Below, piece by piece: positions 15,237 through 24,108 of a stretch of 41,416 nucleotides of DNA. The notes under the pieces were generated by a model. It worked only from the letters and a program-made list of their open reading frames with translations, had not been told where the DNA came from and did no database searches. The DNA comes from an uncultured Acidobacteriota bacterium (GTDB lineage: Bacteria > Acidobacteriota > Vicinamibacteria > Vicinamibacterales > UBA2999). The stretch is from assembly GCA_902826065.1 (NCBI GenBank), contig CADEDM010000021.1, forward strand, positions 1 to 41,416, given 5' to 3'. The position numbers and the translations under genes are program-made. Every line of letters starts with the position of its first letter. Position 1 is the first letter of the stretch.

Positions 15237-16828
15237 CACTGCCCCTCGCCCGTGCCGACCCGTGCCGTCGCCGCCGCGGCGTCGTGGCTGAACCACCGCC
15301 GCCAGCCGCTGTCGACGTTCATCGGGACGCGCGCTTCCATCCGCTGCACGATCCGCGTGACGGCGGGCTCCATCGGCGCCAGGAACAGGTTCGGTGCCAC
15401 GCCCATGACGATCGCCATGGCGCACAGCGGGCCCACCACCGCCCACTCGCGCAGGCTCAGGTCGGGCAGGTGCCGGTTCTCGGCATTCGTGACTTCGCCG
15501 TAGTAGACGCGCTGGAACATCCACAGCATGTAGACGGCCGAAAGGATCACGCCGAGGCCGGCGACGACCACGAACTTGGGATCCCAGCGGAACGCGCCGA
15601 GCAGGATCAGGAACTCGCCGATGAACCCGTTGGTGCCGGGGAGACCGACCGAGGCGAGCGTGATGATGAGGAACGCGGCCGTCAGCCGTGGCATCACCGC
15701 CTTGAGGCCGCCGAACTCGCTGATGAGGCGGGTGTGCCGGCGATCCGACAGCATGCCGACGATGGCGAAGAGGCCTCCGGTGCTGACCCCGTGCGCCAGC
15801 ATCTGGTAGACCGAGCCCTGCAGGCCCTGGGTGTTCATCGCCGCGATGCCGAGCACGACGAAGCCCATGTGGCTCACCGACGAATAGGCCACCAGCTTCT
15901 TCATGTCGGGCTGCACCATCGCCACGAGCGCGCCGTAGACGATGGCGATCACCGACAGCGTCGCCAGCAGCGGCGCAAAGGCCAGCGCGGCCTCCGGGAA
16001 CAGCGGGAAGGCGAAGCGCACCAGCCCGTAGCTGCCCATCTTCAGCAGCACGCCGGCCAGAATGACCGACCCCGGCGTGGGCGCCTGCACATGGGCGTCG
16101 GGCAGCCAGGTATGGAACGGGAACAGCGGCACCTTGATGGCGAACGCCACCGCGAAGGCGAGGAAGAACCAGTACTGCAGGTGCTCGGGGATACGCAGTT
16201 CGTAGAGGCGCAGCACGTCGAACGAGTAGGCGCCGGTGGCCTGCTGGTGCAGCCACGCCGTGCCGATGATGGCGATCAGCATCAGCACCGAGCCGGCCAT
16301 CGTGTAGAGCATGAACTTGATCGAGGCGTAGAGCCGCTGGTCGTAGCCCCAGATCCCGATCAGGAAGTACATCGGAATCAGCATGAAGTCCCAGAACACG
16401 TAGAACAGGAACAGGTCGAGCGACACGAAGACGCCGATCATGGCGGCCTCGAGCAGCAGCATGAAGACCGAGAACTCCTTCACGCGTTCGTGAATCGACT
16501 CCCACGAGGTCAGCAGCGCGATCGGCGTGAGGAACGTGGTGAGCACCACCAGCATCAGGCTGATGCCGTCGATGCCGAGCGAGTACTCGATGCCGAACGT
16601 GGGAATCCACGCATGCCGCTCGAGGAACTGGAACGGCGCGGCCTCGGCCGAGGCGTCGAACGCCGCCCACAGCGCCAGCGAGAGCACGAACGGCACGAGC
16701 GAGGCGCCCAGGGCCGCCCAGCGGACCAGGCCGTCCTTCGACCCGTCGCGGTTGTTCAACGCGGCCAGCAGCGCGCCCGCCACGAGGGGCAGCGCCACGA
16801 GCAGCGTGAGAATCGGCACACCAGTCAC
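15236..16828 (-). CDS. nuoM: NADH-quinone oxidoreductase subunit M
   Basis: Second antiporter-like proton-pumping subunit of complex I. 530 residues, polytopic. Motifs include LGIDGISLMLVVLTTFLTP, the conserved LLTSWE glutamate on TM5, KVPLFPFHTWLPDAHVQAPT with its broken-helix Pro and Lys, and KKLVAYSSVSHMGFVVLGI. GTG start at 16828, 1 nt after the nuoL stop. Confidence 0.96.
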   Translation of the reverse strand: MTGVPILTLLVALPLVAGALLAALNNRDGSKDGLVRWAALGASLVPFVLSLALWAAFDASAEAAPFQFLERHAWIPTFGIEYSLGIDGISLMLVVLTTFLTPIALLTSWESIHERVKEFSVFMLLLEAAMIGVFVSLDLFLFYVFWDFMLIPMYFLIGIWGYDQRLYASIKFMLYTMAGSVLMLIAIIGTAWLHQQATGAYSFDVLRLYELRIPEHLQYWFFLAFAVAFAIKVPLFPFHTWLPDAHVQAPTPGSVILAGVLLKMGSYGLVRFAFPLFPEAALAFAPLLATLSVIAIVYGALVAMVQPDMKKLVAYSSVSHMGFVVLGIAAMNTQGLQGSVYQMLAHGVSTGGLFAIVGMLSDRRHTRLISEFGGLKAVMPRLTAAFLIITLASVGLPGTNGFIGEFLILLGAFRWDPKFVVVAGLGVILSAVYMLWMFQRVYYGEVTNAENRHLPDLSLREWAVVGPLCAMAIVMGVAPNLFLAPMEPAVTRIVQRMEARVPMNVDSGWRRWFSHDAAAATARVGTGEGQ

Positions 16829-16829
16829 G

Positions 16830-19022
16830 TTATCTCCAGAGGTAGTAGCCGAGCACCAGCACGACGCCCACGAACGTCGACGCGGCGTAGCTGCGCACCG
16901 ACCCGGTCTGGAACAGGCGCAGCACGGCGCTGACGCCCGCCACGACGAGCCCCGTCACGTTGACAGCGCCGTCGATGATCCGCGCATCGGCCACCTTCCA
17001 GAGTCCCTCGCGAGAGGCCGTCTGGATCGGGTGCACGACGGCGGCGTCGTAGATCTCGTCCACGTAGTACTTGTTCAGCAGCAGGCGATGCAGGCCCGGG
17101 AAGCTGGCGGCCATCGCCGCCGGAATCTGCGGGTTCTTCAGCCACAGGAACGCCGCCAGCGCGATGCCGATGATGGCGATGAGCGACGACACCACCATCA
17201 GCGTGCGCTCGAGCGCCGTTTCGTCGTCGTGACTGCCCTCTTCACCGGCCGGTGCCGCGTGCGTCTCGGCCGGCTCCTGCGCCGACGCCGTCAGCGGCCG
17301 CTCCCCCGCCACCTGCGCCGACGAGGCCAGCGCTGGCACCGCATCGCCCGGTGCGCACTCCGCCATCGTCATGCCGGCCGGCGCCCCGGGCAGCGTGACG
17401 GGCACGTCGCACGCCTCGAGCGCCGTCCTCGTCGCGGCGAACGACGGGCGCAACCACTCCGCCAGGCTGTTGTGGCCGCCGAGCGCGTGCGGGATCCCCA
17501 CGTAGCCGGCCAGCACCGACCCCACCGCGAGGACGATGAGGGCCAGCGCCATCGCCGGCGGCGCGTCGTGCAGATGGCCGCCGTGACCGTGACCACCGCC
17601 GTGGCCGTGCGCCGCGTGACCGTGGTCGTCGTGCCCGTGCGCGGCGTGCGCCTGCGCGTGGCCGTGCCCAGCCGCGGCCGGCGCGGCGCGGCGCGCACCG
17701 AAGAACGTCAGGAACACCAGCCGGAACATGTAGGTGGCGGTGAGCAGCGACGTCAGTACGCCGATCACCCACAGCACGGTGTGCCCTTCGCGGAAGGTCT
17801 CGAACAGGATCTCGTCCTTCGAGAAGAAGCCGGCGAGGCCGGGGATGCCGGCGATGGCGACCGAGGCGATCAGGAACGTCCAGAACGTGATCGGCAGGTC
17901 CTTCTTCAGTCCGCCCATGTGGCGGATGTCCTGCTCGCCGTGCAGCGCGTGGATGACCGCGCCGGATCCGAGGAAGAGGCAGGCCTTGAAGAACGCGTGC
18001 GTGTAGAGATGGAAGATGCCGGCGCCGAACGCGCCGACGCCCATGGCCAGGAACATGTAGCCGAGCTGCGACACCGTCGAGTACGCGAGCACCCGCTTGA
18101 TGTCGTTCTGCACCAGGCCGATGGTGCCGGCGAAGAGCGCGGTGGCGGCGCCGATCACGGCGACGATGCCCAGCGTCATCGGGGCGTGCTCGAACAGCAC
18201 GGCATTCCTGCCGATCATGTAGACGCCGGCGGTGACCATGGTCGCCGCGTGGATGAGGGCCGACACCGGCGTCGGGCCTTCCATCGCGTCCGGCAGCCAG
18301 GTGTAGAGCGGAATCTGCGCCGATTTGCCGGTGGCGCCCACGAACAGCAGCAGCGTGATGATGCTGAGGGTGCCGAACGCCGCCGTCTCGGGCGGCATCG
18401 CCGTCGCCTTGGCGGCGATGATCTGGAAGTCGAGCGAGCCGAACGTCTTGAACGCCAGCAGCGCGCCCAGCACGAACGCGTAGTCGCCGATGCGGTTGAC
18501 GATGAACGCCTTCTTGCTGGCGTCGCCCGCCGACTTCTTCACGTAGTAGAAGCCGATCAGCAGATACGAGCACAGGCCCACGCCCTCCCAGCCGACGAAC
18601 ATCACGAGGAAGTTCGAGCCGAGCACCAGCAGGAGCATGAAGAAGACGAACAGGTTCAGGTACGAGAAGAAGCGCGCGAAGTCGGCGTCGGTCTCCTCGT
18701 GCATGTAGGCCGTCGAGTAGATGTGAATCAGCGAGCCGATGCCGGTGATGACCAGGATCATCACGGCCGACAGCGGGTCGAGGCGGAAAGTCAGGTCGAG
18801 CGAGAAGTCGCCGGACTTGATCCAGGTGAAGAGCGTCTGGGCGATCTCGCGGTTGCCCTCGGGCAGTGCGGCCAGCGCGACGACCTGCATGACGGCCACC
18901 GCGAAGGCGGCGACCATCACCGCCGACGCGAGCCCGCCGGAAATCGCCTTCGACAGGCGGCGGCCGGCGCTGGCGTTGACCAGGAAGCCGAGGAACGGGA
19001 GGAGCGGGATCAGCGCGAGCAC
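16830..19022 (-). CDS. nuoL: NADH-quinone oxidoreductase subunit L, with large His-rich insertion
   Basis: Distal antiporter-like pump of complex I, carrying the lateral helix. 730 residues, over 100 longer than E. coli NuoL (about 613). The core is canonical: DPLSAVMILVITGIGSLIHI, FVGWEGVGLCSYLLIGF, ATGKSAQIPLYTWLPDAMEG, and VLAYSTVSQLGYMFLA. The extra length is in two loops. Residues 452-486 hold 13 His in about 35 residues (17565-17669). Residues 530-605 are Ala/Glu-rich with Cys538 and Cys556. GTG start at 19022. The C-terminal lateral-helix segment (LLNKYYVDEIYDAAVVHPIQ) is intact. Confidence 0.96.
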   Translation of the reverse strand: MLALIPLLPFLGFLVNASAGRRLSKAISGGLASAVMVAAFAVAVMQVVALAALPEGNREIAQTLFTWIKSGDFSLDLTFRLDPLSAVMILVITGIGSLIHIYSTAYMHEETDADFARFFSYLNLFVFFMLLLVLGSNFLVMFVGWEGVGLCSYLLIGFYYVKKSAGDASKKAFIVNRIGDYAFVLGALLAFKTFGSLDFQIIAAKATAMPPETAAFGTLSIITLLLFVGATGKSAQIPLYTWLPDAMEGPTPVSALIHAATMVTAGVYMIGRNAVLFEHAPMTLGIVAVIGAATALFAGTIGLVQNDIKRVLAYSTVSQLGYMFLAMGVGAFGAGIFHLYTHAFFKACLFLGSGAVIHALHGEQDIRHMGGLKKDLPITFWTFLIASVAIAGIPGLAGFFSKDEILFETFREGHTVLWVIGVLTSLLTATYMFRLVFLTFFGARRAAPAAAGHGHAQAHAAHGHDDHGHAAHGHGGGHGHGGHLHDAPPAMALALIVLAVGSVLAGYVGIPHALGGHNSLAEWLRPSFAATRTALEACDVPVTLPGAPAGMTMAECAPGDAVPALASSAQVAGERPLTASAQEPAETHAAPAGEEGSHDDETALERTLMVVSSLIAIIGIALAAFLWLKNPQIPAAMAASFPGLHRLLLNKYYVDEIYDAAVVHPIQTASREGLWKVADARIIDGAVNVTGLVVAGVSAVLRLFQTGSVRSYAASTFVGVVLVLGYYLWR

Positions 19023-19026
19023 GGCG

Positions 19027-19329
19027 TCACCACTTGAGATTCGTGAACGCCTCGGGGCTGAGCGATTCCCGATGGCGGAAGAGCGCGATGACGATCGCGA
19101 GACCCACGGCGGCTTCGGCGGCGGCCACCGTCATGACGAAGAACGTGATGATCTGCCCGTCGACGGTGCCGAACTGGCGGCCGAAGGCGACGAACGACAG
19201 GTTCACGGCGTTCAGCATCAGCTCCACCGACAGCAGCAGCGTGATGACGTTCTTGCGCAGGAACACGCCGGCCGTGCCGATCGCGAACAGGATGCCCGAG
19301 AGCACCAGGTAGTAGGTGATGGGAACCAT
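19027..19329 (-). CDS. nuoK: NADH-quinone oxidoreductase subunit K
   Basis: Small complex I membrane subunit of three helices. 100 residues, the normal length. [18 protein letters not shown] carries the conserved membrane Glu of TM2, and [18 protein letters not shown] that of TM3; both are part of the proton channel path. ATG at 19329, 3 nt after nuoJ. Confidence 0.97.
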   Translation of the reverse strand: MVPITYYLVLSGILFAIGTAGVFLRKNVITLLLSVELMLNAVNLSFVAFGRQFGTVDGQIITFFVMTVAAAEAAVGLAIVIALFRHRESLSPEAFTNLKW

Positions 19330-19332
19330 CGC

Positions 19333-19854
19333 TCAGTTCCCCTTCTTTCCGGCCAGCACGACCGCGCCGACCATGCCGGCGATGATCAGGATCGACGTGA
19401 CTTCGAAGGCGAACATGTAGTCGGTGAAGAGCACGCGGCCCAGCAGGCGCACGCTCGAGGCCGCCGGCTGCAGGTCGCCGACACCGGCGCCGCCGATCTT
19501 CGTGACCGCCCAGACCAGCTGCCCGAGCAGCAGCACCGCCAGCACGCCGCCGACGCGCGTCGGTCCGGGCCGGTAGTAGGGATGCGTGCGATCCCACTCC
19601 GCGCCGTCCTCGCGCGAGGCGTTCAGCAGCATGACGGTAAAGAGGAACAGCACCAGGATCGCGCCGGCGTAGATGATGATCTGCACCACCGCGACGAAGG
19701 GCGCCTCGAGCAGCACGTAGAGTCCCGAGAGCCCGCAGAACGAGCCCACGATCGCCATCACGCTGTAGACCGGGTTGCGCTGGGCGATGACCGCCACGGC
19801 ACCGGCCACGGTGATGGCGGCGAAGAGATAGAAGAGCAGGAGCTCAGAGGCCAA
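19333..19854 (-). CDS. nuoJ: NADH-quinone oxidoreductase subunit J
   Basis: Complex I membrane subunit with five predicted helices, 173 residues. RNPVYSVMAIVGSFCGLSGL and YAGAILVLFLFTVMLLN are the family's conserved TM2-TM3 motifs, including the pi-bulge region. The start appears to be TTG at 19854, overlapping nuoH by 11 nt; no ATG or GTG in frame keeps the first helix. nuoI, which normally lies between nuoH and nuoJ, is not there. Confidence 0.95.
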   Translation of the reverse strand: MASELLLFYLFAAITVAGAVAVIAQRNPVYSVMAIVGSFCGLSGLYVLLEAPFVAVVQIIIYAGAILVLFLFTVMLLNASREDGAEWDRTHPYYRPGPTRVGGVLAVLLLGQLVWAVTKIGGAGVGDLQPAASSVRLLGRVLFTDYMFAFEVTSILIIAGMVGAVVLAGKKGN

Positions 19855-20944
19855 AGGCGATCACCCCCGCCGCGACGGCCAGCAGATTCAGCGTGGCCAG
19901 CGGCAGCATGATTTTCCAGCCGAGCGACATGAGCTGGTCGTACCGCACCCGCGGCAGCGTCCAGCGCAGCCACAGGTAGATGAAGAGCAGCACCGCCAGC
20001 TTGATCAGGAACCAGATCCAGCCGTACTCGGGCGGCAGGAACGGGCCGTGCCAGCCGCCCAGGAACAGGTTCACGGCCACCGCCGAGACCGTGACCATGT
20101 TGATGTACTCGGCCATGAAGAACATGGCGAAGCGCATCGAGCTGTACTCGGTGTGGTAGCCGGCGACCAGTTCCTGCTCGGCTTCCGGGAAGTCGAACGG
20201 CGCGCGGTTGGTTTCCGCCACGCCCGCGGTGAAGAACATCAGGAACGCGATCAGACCGAACGGGAACACCGCGAACACGTTCCACTTCGGGATGAAGGCC
20301 GGCAGCGGGATGGTCGGCAACGCGAGGTAGCTGAAGTAGCCGGCCTGCGCGTCGACGATCTCGCGGAACGACATCGACCCGGCCAGCAGCACGACGGTGG
20401 CGAGCGCCATGCCGTAGGCCAGCTCGTAGCTGATCATCTGCGCCGAGCTGCGCAGGCCGCCGAGCAGCGAGTACTTCGAGTTGCTGGCCCAGCCGGCGAC
20501 GACGATGCCGTAGACGCCGAGCGACGCGATCGCGAAGACCACCAGGACGCCGACGTTGACGTCGGCGACCTGCAGCGCGATCGGCTCGTCGAGCCAGCCG
20601 AAGAGCGTGGTCGTGGCGCCGAACGGCACCGGCGCGAACGCGATGAAGCAGGTGGCCACCGAGATGATCGGCGCCAGCGAGAACAGCAGCTTGTCGGCGG
20701 CCTTCGGCTGCAGCTCCTCCTTGAAGAAGAGCTTGACGATGTCGGCGATGGGCTGCAGCGTGCCGGCCGGGCCCACGAGCCACGGACCGTAGCGCTGCTG
20801 CATCCAGGCGGCGACCTTGCGCTCGAAGTAGACCATCACCGCTGCCGAGATCTGCAGGGCGAGGAAGAGCACACCGACGAGCGCCGCGTAGGCGACCCAC
20901 CAGTTGTTCGGCGGCTGGAACAGCGAGGAGACGAAATCGAGCAT
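19844..20944 (-). CDS. nuoH: NADH-quinone oxidoreductase subunit H
   Basis: Complex I membrane subunit forming the quinone-access cavity. 366 residues, eight hydrophobic helices. Conserved signatures are VYFERKVAAWMQQRYGP (32-50 region), FDFPEAEQELVAGYHTEYSS with its acidic funnel residues, and FFMAEYINM. ATG at 20944, 24 nt after nuoEF; nuoG, which would normally sit here, is missing. Confidence 0.97.
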   Translation of the reverse strand: MLDFVSSLFQPPNNWWVAYAALVGVLFLALQISAAVMVYFERKVAAWMQQRYGPWLVGPAGTLQPIADIVKLFFKEELQPKAADKLLFSLAPIISVATCFIAFAPVPFGATTTLFGWLDEPIALQVADVNVGVLVVFAIASLGVYGIVVAGWASNSKYSLLGGLRSSAQMISYELAYGMALATVVLLAGSMSFREIVDAQAGYFSYLALPTIPLPAFIPKWNVFAVFPFGLIAFLMFFTAGVAETNRAPFDFPEAEQELVAGYHTEYSSMRFAMFFMAEYINMVTVSAVAVNLFLGGWHGPFLPPEYGWIWFLIKLAVLLFIYLWLRWTLPRVRYDQLMSLGWKIMLPLATLNLLAVAAGVIAFGL

Positions 20945-20968
20945 GACCTGGTGCCTGGGCTCCGTGTC

Positions 20969-22927
20969 CTAGTGATGCGCGCCGGCGGGCTGGCTGGCGC
21001 GATAGTCGGCCGCCGCGGGCTGCTCGCCCTTCACGTACAGCTCGTACTCGTGCTTGAAGAGCTTCAGCGTGGTGAGCACCGGCGTCGCCGCCGCGTCCCC
21101 GAAGGCGCACAGCGTCTTGCCGTTGATCTGGTTGGCCACGCTCTGCAGCAGCGTGATGTCCTTGGCCGTGCCCTCGCCGTTCAGCATGCGGTGCAGCAGG
21201 CGGTACAGCCAGTCGGTGCCCTCGCGGCACGGCGTGCACTTGCCGCACGACTCGTGGCGGTAGAAGTGCAGCAGGTTCTCGGCCAGCCACACCATGTCGA
21301 CGGTGTCGTCGAGCACCATGATGGCGGCCGACCCGAGCAGCGAGCCGGCCTTCTGCACGTCGTCGAAGCTGGCCGGGATGTCGATCTGGTCCGGCAGCAG
21401 GATCGGCACCGACGAGCCGCCGGGAATGACGGCCTTCATCGTGTGGCCGTCGCGCATGCCGCCGGCGTAGACCTCGATCAGCTCGCGCAGCGAGACCTTC
21501 ATCGGCGCCTCGAAGACGCCCGGGCGCTTGACCTGGCCGCTGACGCAGAACAGCTTCGGGCCGCCGTTCTTCTCGGGGCCGAGTGCCGCGAACCACTCGG
21601 CGCCGCGCGTCAGGATCAGCGGCGCGTTGCACAGCGTCTCGACGTTGTTGACCGCGGTCGGGCAGCCCCACAGGCCGGCGACGGCCGGGAAGGGCGGCTT
21701 GAAGCGCGGCTGGGCACGCTTCCCTTCCAGCGAGTCGAGCAGCGCCGTCTCTTCACCGGCCTCGTAGGCGCCGGCGCCGCGGTGCAGGTAGACCTCGCAG
21801 TCGAACCCGCTGCCCTGGATGTTCGTGCCGATGAAGCCGGCGGCGCGGGCATCGTCGATGGCCTTCTGCAACGCCGGGAACAGGTGGTAGAACTCGCCGC
21901 GGATGTAGATGTAGGCGGCCTTGGCACCGATGGCGTGGCAGCCGATGAGGCAGCCTTCCACCAGCAGATGGGGATTGCGCTCCATCAGCAGGTGGTCCTT
22001 GAACGTGCCCGGCTCGCTCTCGTCGGCGTTGCAGACGATGTACTTCGGCTTCGGCGACTTCTTGTCGACGAACTGCCACTTCAGGCCGGTCGGGAAGCCG
22101 GCGCCGCCGCGGCCGCGCAGGCCCGAGGCCTTGACCATCTCGATGACCTGGTCGGGCGTCATCTGCAGCGCCTTCTTCAGGCCCTCGTAGCCCTGCTGGT
22201 GCTGCACGTAGTGCTCGAAGGTGTTGCCGCCCGGCGTGTAGGCGTACTGCGTGAGCACCGGCTCGTAGTCGGTCGCCGCGGCCGGACGGGCCGGCACCGT
22301 GGTCTTCCCCGCCGCGTCGCTGCGGCGTTCGACGTCGAGATGGCAGCCCGAGAGCGCCTTCAGTCCGTCCTTGCGCATGCCGTCGATGAACGCCGGCACG
22401 TCCTCGGGCGCGAGGCACTCGTGCCAGTGCTCGTTGTTCACCATCACCACGGGGGCCTTGTCGCAGGCGCCCAGGCACTCCATCTTCTGGATGGTGAAGA
22501 GCCCCGACGGATCGGTCTCGCCCTGCTTGACGCCCAGCACCTGCTCCATCCGCTCGATCACGCGTTCCGCGCCGGCCAGCGCGCACGACAGCGTGGTGCA
22601 GACCTGCAGCACGTACTTGCCCACCGGGTTGCGGTGGAACATCACGTAGTAGCTGACGACGTCCTCGACGTCGGCGGTGGTGATGCCGACGACCTCGGCG
22701 ACGTGGCGCGCCGCATTGGCGGTGATGTAGCCCTGCTGATCCTGCGCGAGGTAGAGCGCGTAGAGCACCGACGACCGGCGGTGCTCAGGCGGATACATCG
22801 CCGCCAGGCGCTCGAACTCGGTGCGGCGTTCGGGAGTGAAGACGAAGTCGGGCCCCTCGGGCAGCGTCTGCCGCTCCGAGCGATGCCAGCGCTCGGTGCC
22901 GTACGGCATCGCGGGATGGAAACTCAT
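20969..22927 (-). CDS. nuoEF: NADH-quinone oxidoreductase, fused subunits E and F
   Basis: NADH-dehydrogenase module of complex I as a single 652-residue chain. The NuoE half (about 1-200) has thioredoxin-fold [2Fe-2S] ligands Cys110-x4-Cys115 and Cys151-x3-Cys155 (N1a). A linker of about 35 residues leads to the NuoF half (about 235-640). This has GRGGAGFPTGLKW (272-284, FMN/NADH), ADESEPGTFKDH (301-312) and the N3 [4Fe-4S] ligands Cys561-x2-Cys564-x2-Cys567 plus Cys607. There is no stop or frameshift between the halves. ATG 22927 overlaps the nuoD stop (ATGA). The NuoG partner that would take electrons from N3 is not in the operon. Confidence 0.94.
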   Translation of the reverse strand: MSFHPAMPYGTERWHRSERQTLPEGPDFVFTPERRTEFERLAAMYPPEHRRSSVLYALYLAQDQQGYITANAARHVAEVVGITTADVEDVVSYYVMFHRNPVGKYVLQVCTTLSCALAGAERVIERMEQVLGVKQGETDPSGLFTIQKMECLGACDKAPVVMVNNEHWHECLAPEDVPAFIDGMRKDGLKALSGCHLDVERRSDAAGKTTVPARPAAATDYEPVLTQYAYTPGGNTFEHYVQHQQGYEGLKKALQMTPDQVIEMVKASGLRGRGGAGFPTGLKWQFVDKKSPKPKYIVCNADESEPGTFKDHLLMERNPHLLVEGCLIGCHAIGAKAAYIYIRGEFYHLFPALQKAIDDARAAGFIGTNIQGSGFDCEVYLHRGAGAYEAGEETALLDSLEGKRAQPRFKPPFPAVAGLWGCPTAVNNVETLCNAPLILTRGAEWFAALGPEKNGGPKLFCVSGQVKRPGVFEAPMKVSLRELIEVYAGGMRDGHTMKAVIPGGSSVPILLPDQIDIPASFDDVQKAGSLLGSAAIMVLDDTVDMVWLAENLLHFYRHESCGKCTPCREGTDWLYRLLHRMLNGEGTAKDITLLQSVANQINGKTLCAFGDAAATPVLTTLKLFKHEYELYVKGEQPAAADYRASQPAGAHH

Positions 22928-24105
22928 CGATCCACGTCTCCCATGACCACGTCGAGCGAGCCGATCACCGCGACGACGTCCGCGATCATCCCGCCGACGA
23001 TGAACTTGTGCAGCGCCTGGCTCGCCATCAGCCCCGGCGAGCGCATGTGCACGCGCCACGGCCGGTTGCTGCCGTCGGACACGACGTAGCAGCCGTGCTC
23101 GCCGCGCGGGCCCTCCACCGGCACGTAGGCGTCGCCGGCCGGCACGTTGAAGCCCTGCGAGTAGATCAGGAAGTGCTGAATCAGCGCTTCCATCTCGGTG
23201 TAGACCTCATCCTTCGGCGGCGGCGCGACGCGGCGGTCGGCCACCTGGAAGTCGCCGACGGGGTCGATCCGCTCGAGCGCCTGCAGGCAGATCTTCACGC
23301 TCTCCCGCATCTCGGCGACGCGGGTGATGTAGCGGTCGTAGACGTCGCCGTTGCTGGCGCCGATGACGTCGAACTTGTAGGTCTCGTAGCCGGTATAGGG
23401 GAAGGCGCGGCGGACGTCGAAGTCGCCGCCGGCGGCGCGGGCGATCGGCCCGAACAGCCCCCACTGATAGCAGTCGGCCAGCGTGATGGTGCCGACGCCG
23501 CGGGTCCGATCGAGCCAGATCGGGTTCTTCGTCAGCATCGTCTCGTATTCGTCGAGCTTGCCGGGAAGACGCTCGAGGAACGCCGCCACCGCTTCCTTGA
23601 AGCCGCGCGGCAGGTCGTCGCGCAGGCCGCCGACGCGGATGTAGCTCGGGAAGAACCGGAACCCGGCCAGCATCTCGTTCAGGTTCATCAGGATCTCGCG
23701 CTCACGGAATGCGTAGAGCATGACCGTGATGGCGCCGATCTCCATGCCATGCGTGCCGAACCACACGAGGTGGCTCGAGATGCGCTGCAGCTCCGCGATG
23801 AGGACGCGGATGTCCTTCACGCGCTGCGGCATCTCGAGGCCGAGCAGCTTCTCGACCGAGAGGCTGAAGGCGAGGCTGTTGGACTGGGCGCCCAGGTAGT
23901 CCATGCGCTCGACCAGCGGGATCACCTGCTGCCACTTCTTCTGTTCCGCCGTCTTCTCGATGCCGGTGTGCAGGAAGCCGATCGTCGGCGACACCGACAC
24001 CACCGTCTCGCCGTCGAGCTCGAGCACGAGCCGCAGCACGCCGTGCGTGCTGGGGTGCTGGGGCCCCATGTTGACGGTCATCGTCTCGGTGCGAACTTCA
24101 GCCAT
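22924..24105 (-). CDS. nuoD: NADH-quinone oxidoreductase subunit D
   Basis: 49-kDa-type subunit that forms the quinone pocket with NuoB. 393 residues. MGPQHPSTHGVLRLVLELDG (13-32) carries the conserved quinone-site His residues; GFLHTGIEK, MDYLGAQSNS and ISSHLVWFGTHGMEIGA are all present. The C-terminus ends in the usual DVVMGDVDR. It is a stand-alone NuoD rather than a NuoCD fusion. A GmhA-type gene precedes it by 3 nt where nuoC would be expected. Confidence 0.97.
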   Translation of the reverse strand: MAEVRTETMTVNMGPQHPSTHGVLRLVLELDGETVVSVSPTIGFLHTGIEKTAEQKKWQQVIPLVERMDYLGAQSNSLAFSLSVEKLLGLEMPQRVKDIRVLIAELQRISSHLVWFGTHGMEIGAITVMLYAFREREILMNLNEMLAGFRFFPSYIRVGGLRDDLPRGFKEAVAAFLERLPGKLDEYETMLTKNPIWLDRTRGVGTITLADCYQWGLFGPIARAAGGDFDVRRAFPYTGYETYKFDVIGASNGDVYDRYITRVAEMRESVKICLQALERIDPVGDFQVADRRVAPPPKDEVYTEMEALIQHFLIYSQGFNVPAGDAYVPVEGPRGEHGCYVVSDGSNRPWRVHMRSPGLMASQALHKFIVGGMIADVVAVIGSLDVVMGDVDR

Positions 24106-24108
24106 CCC

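Noticed and set aside
16527-19037. An 836-codon plus-strand frame with runs of Arg and His opposite nuoL
   Set aside because: The repeats are the antisense image of the NuoL His-rich loop and codon bias, not a separate protein.
19844-20968. Hidden nuoG or nuoI between nuoEF, nuoH and nuoJ
   Set aside because: The gaps are 24 nt and an 11-nt overlap; no frame on either strand shows the required Cys motifs.
20048-23089. A 1013-codon plus-strand frame opposite nuoH and nuoEF
   Set aside because: Composition is the mirror of the complex I genes and shows no domain; the opposite strand carries clear Nuo proteins.
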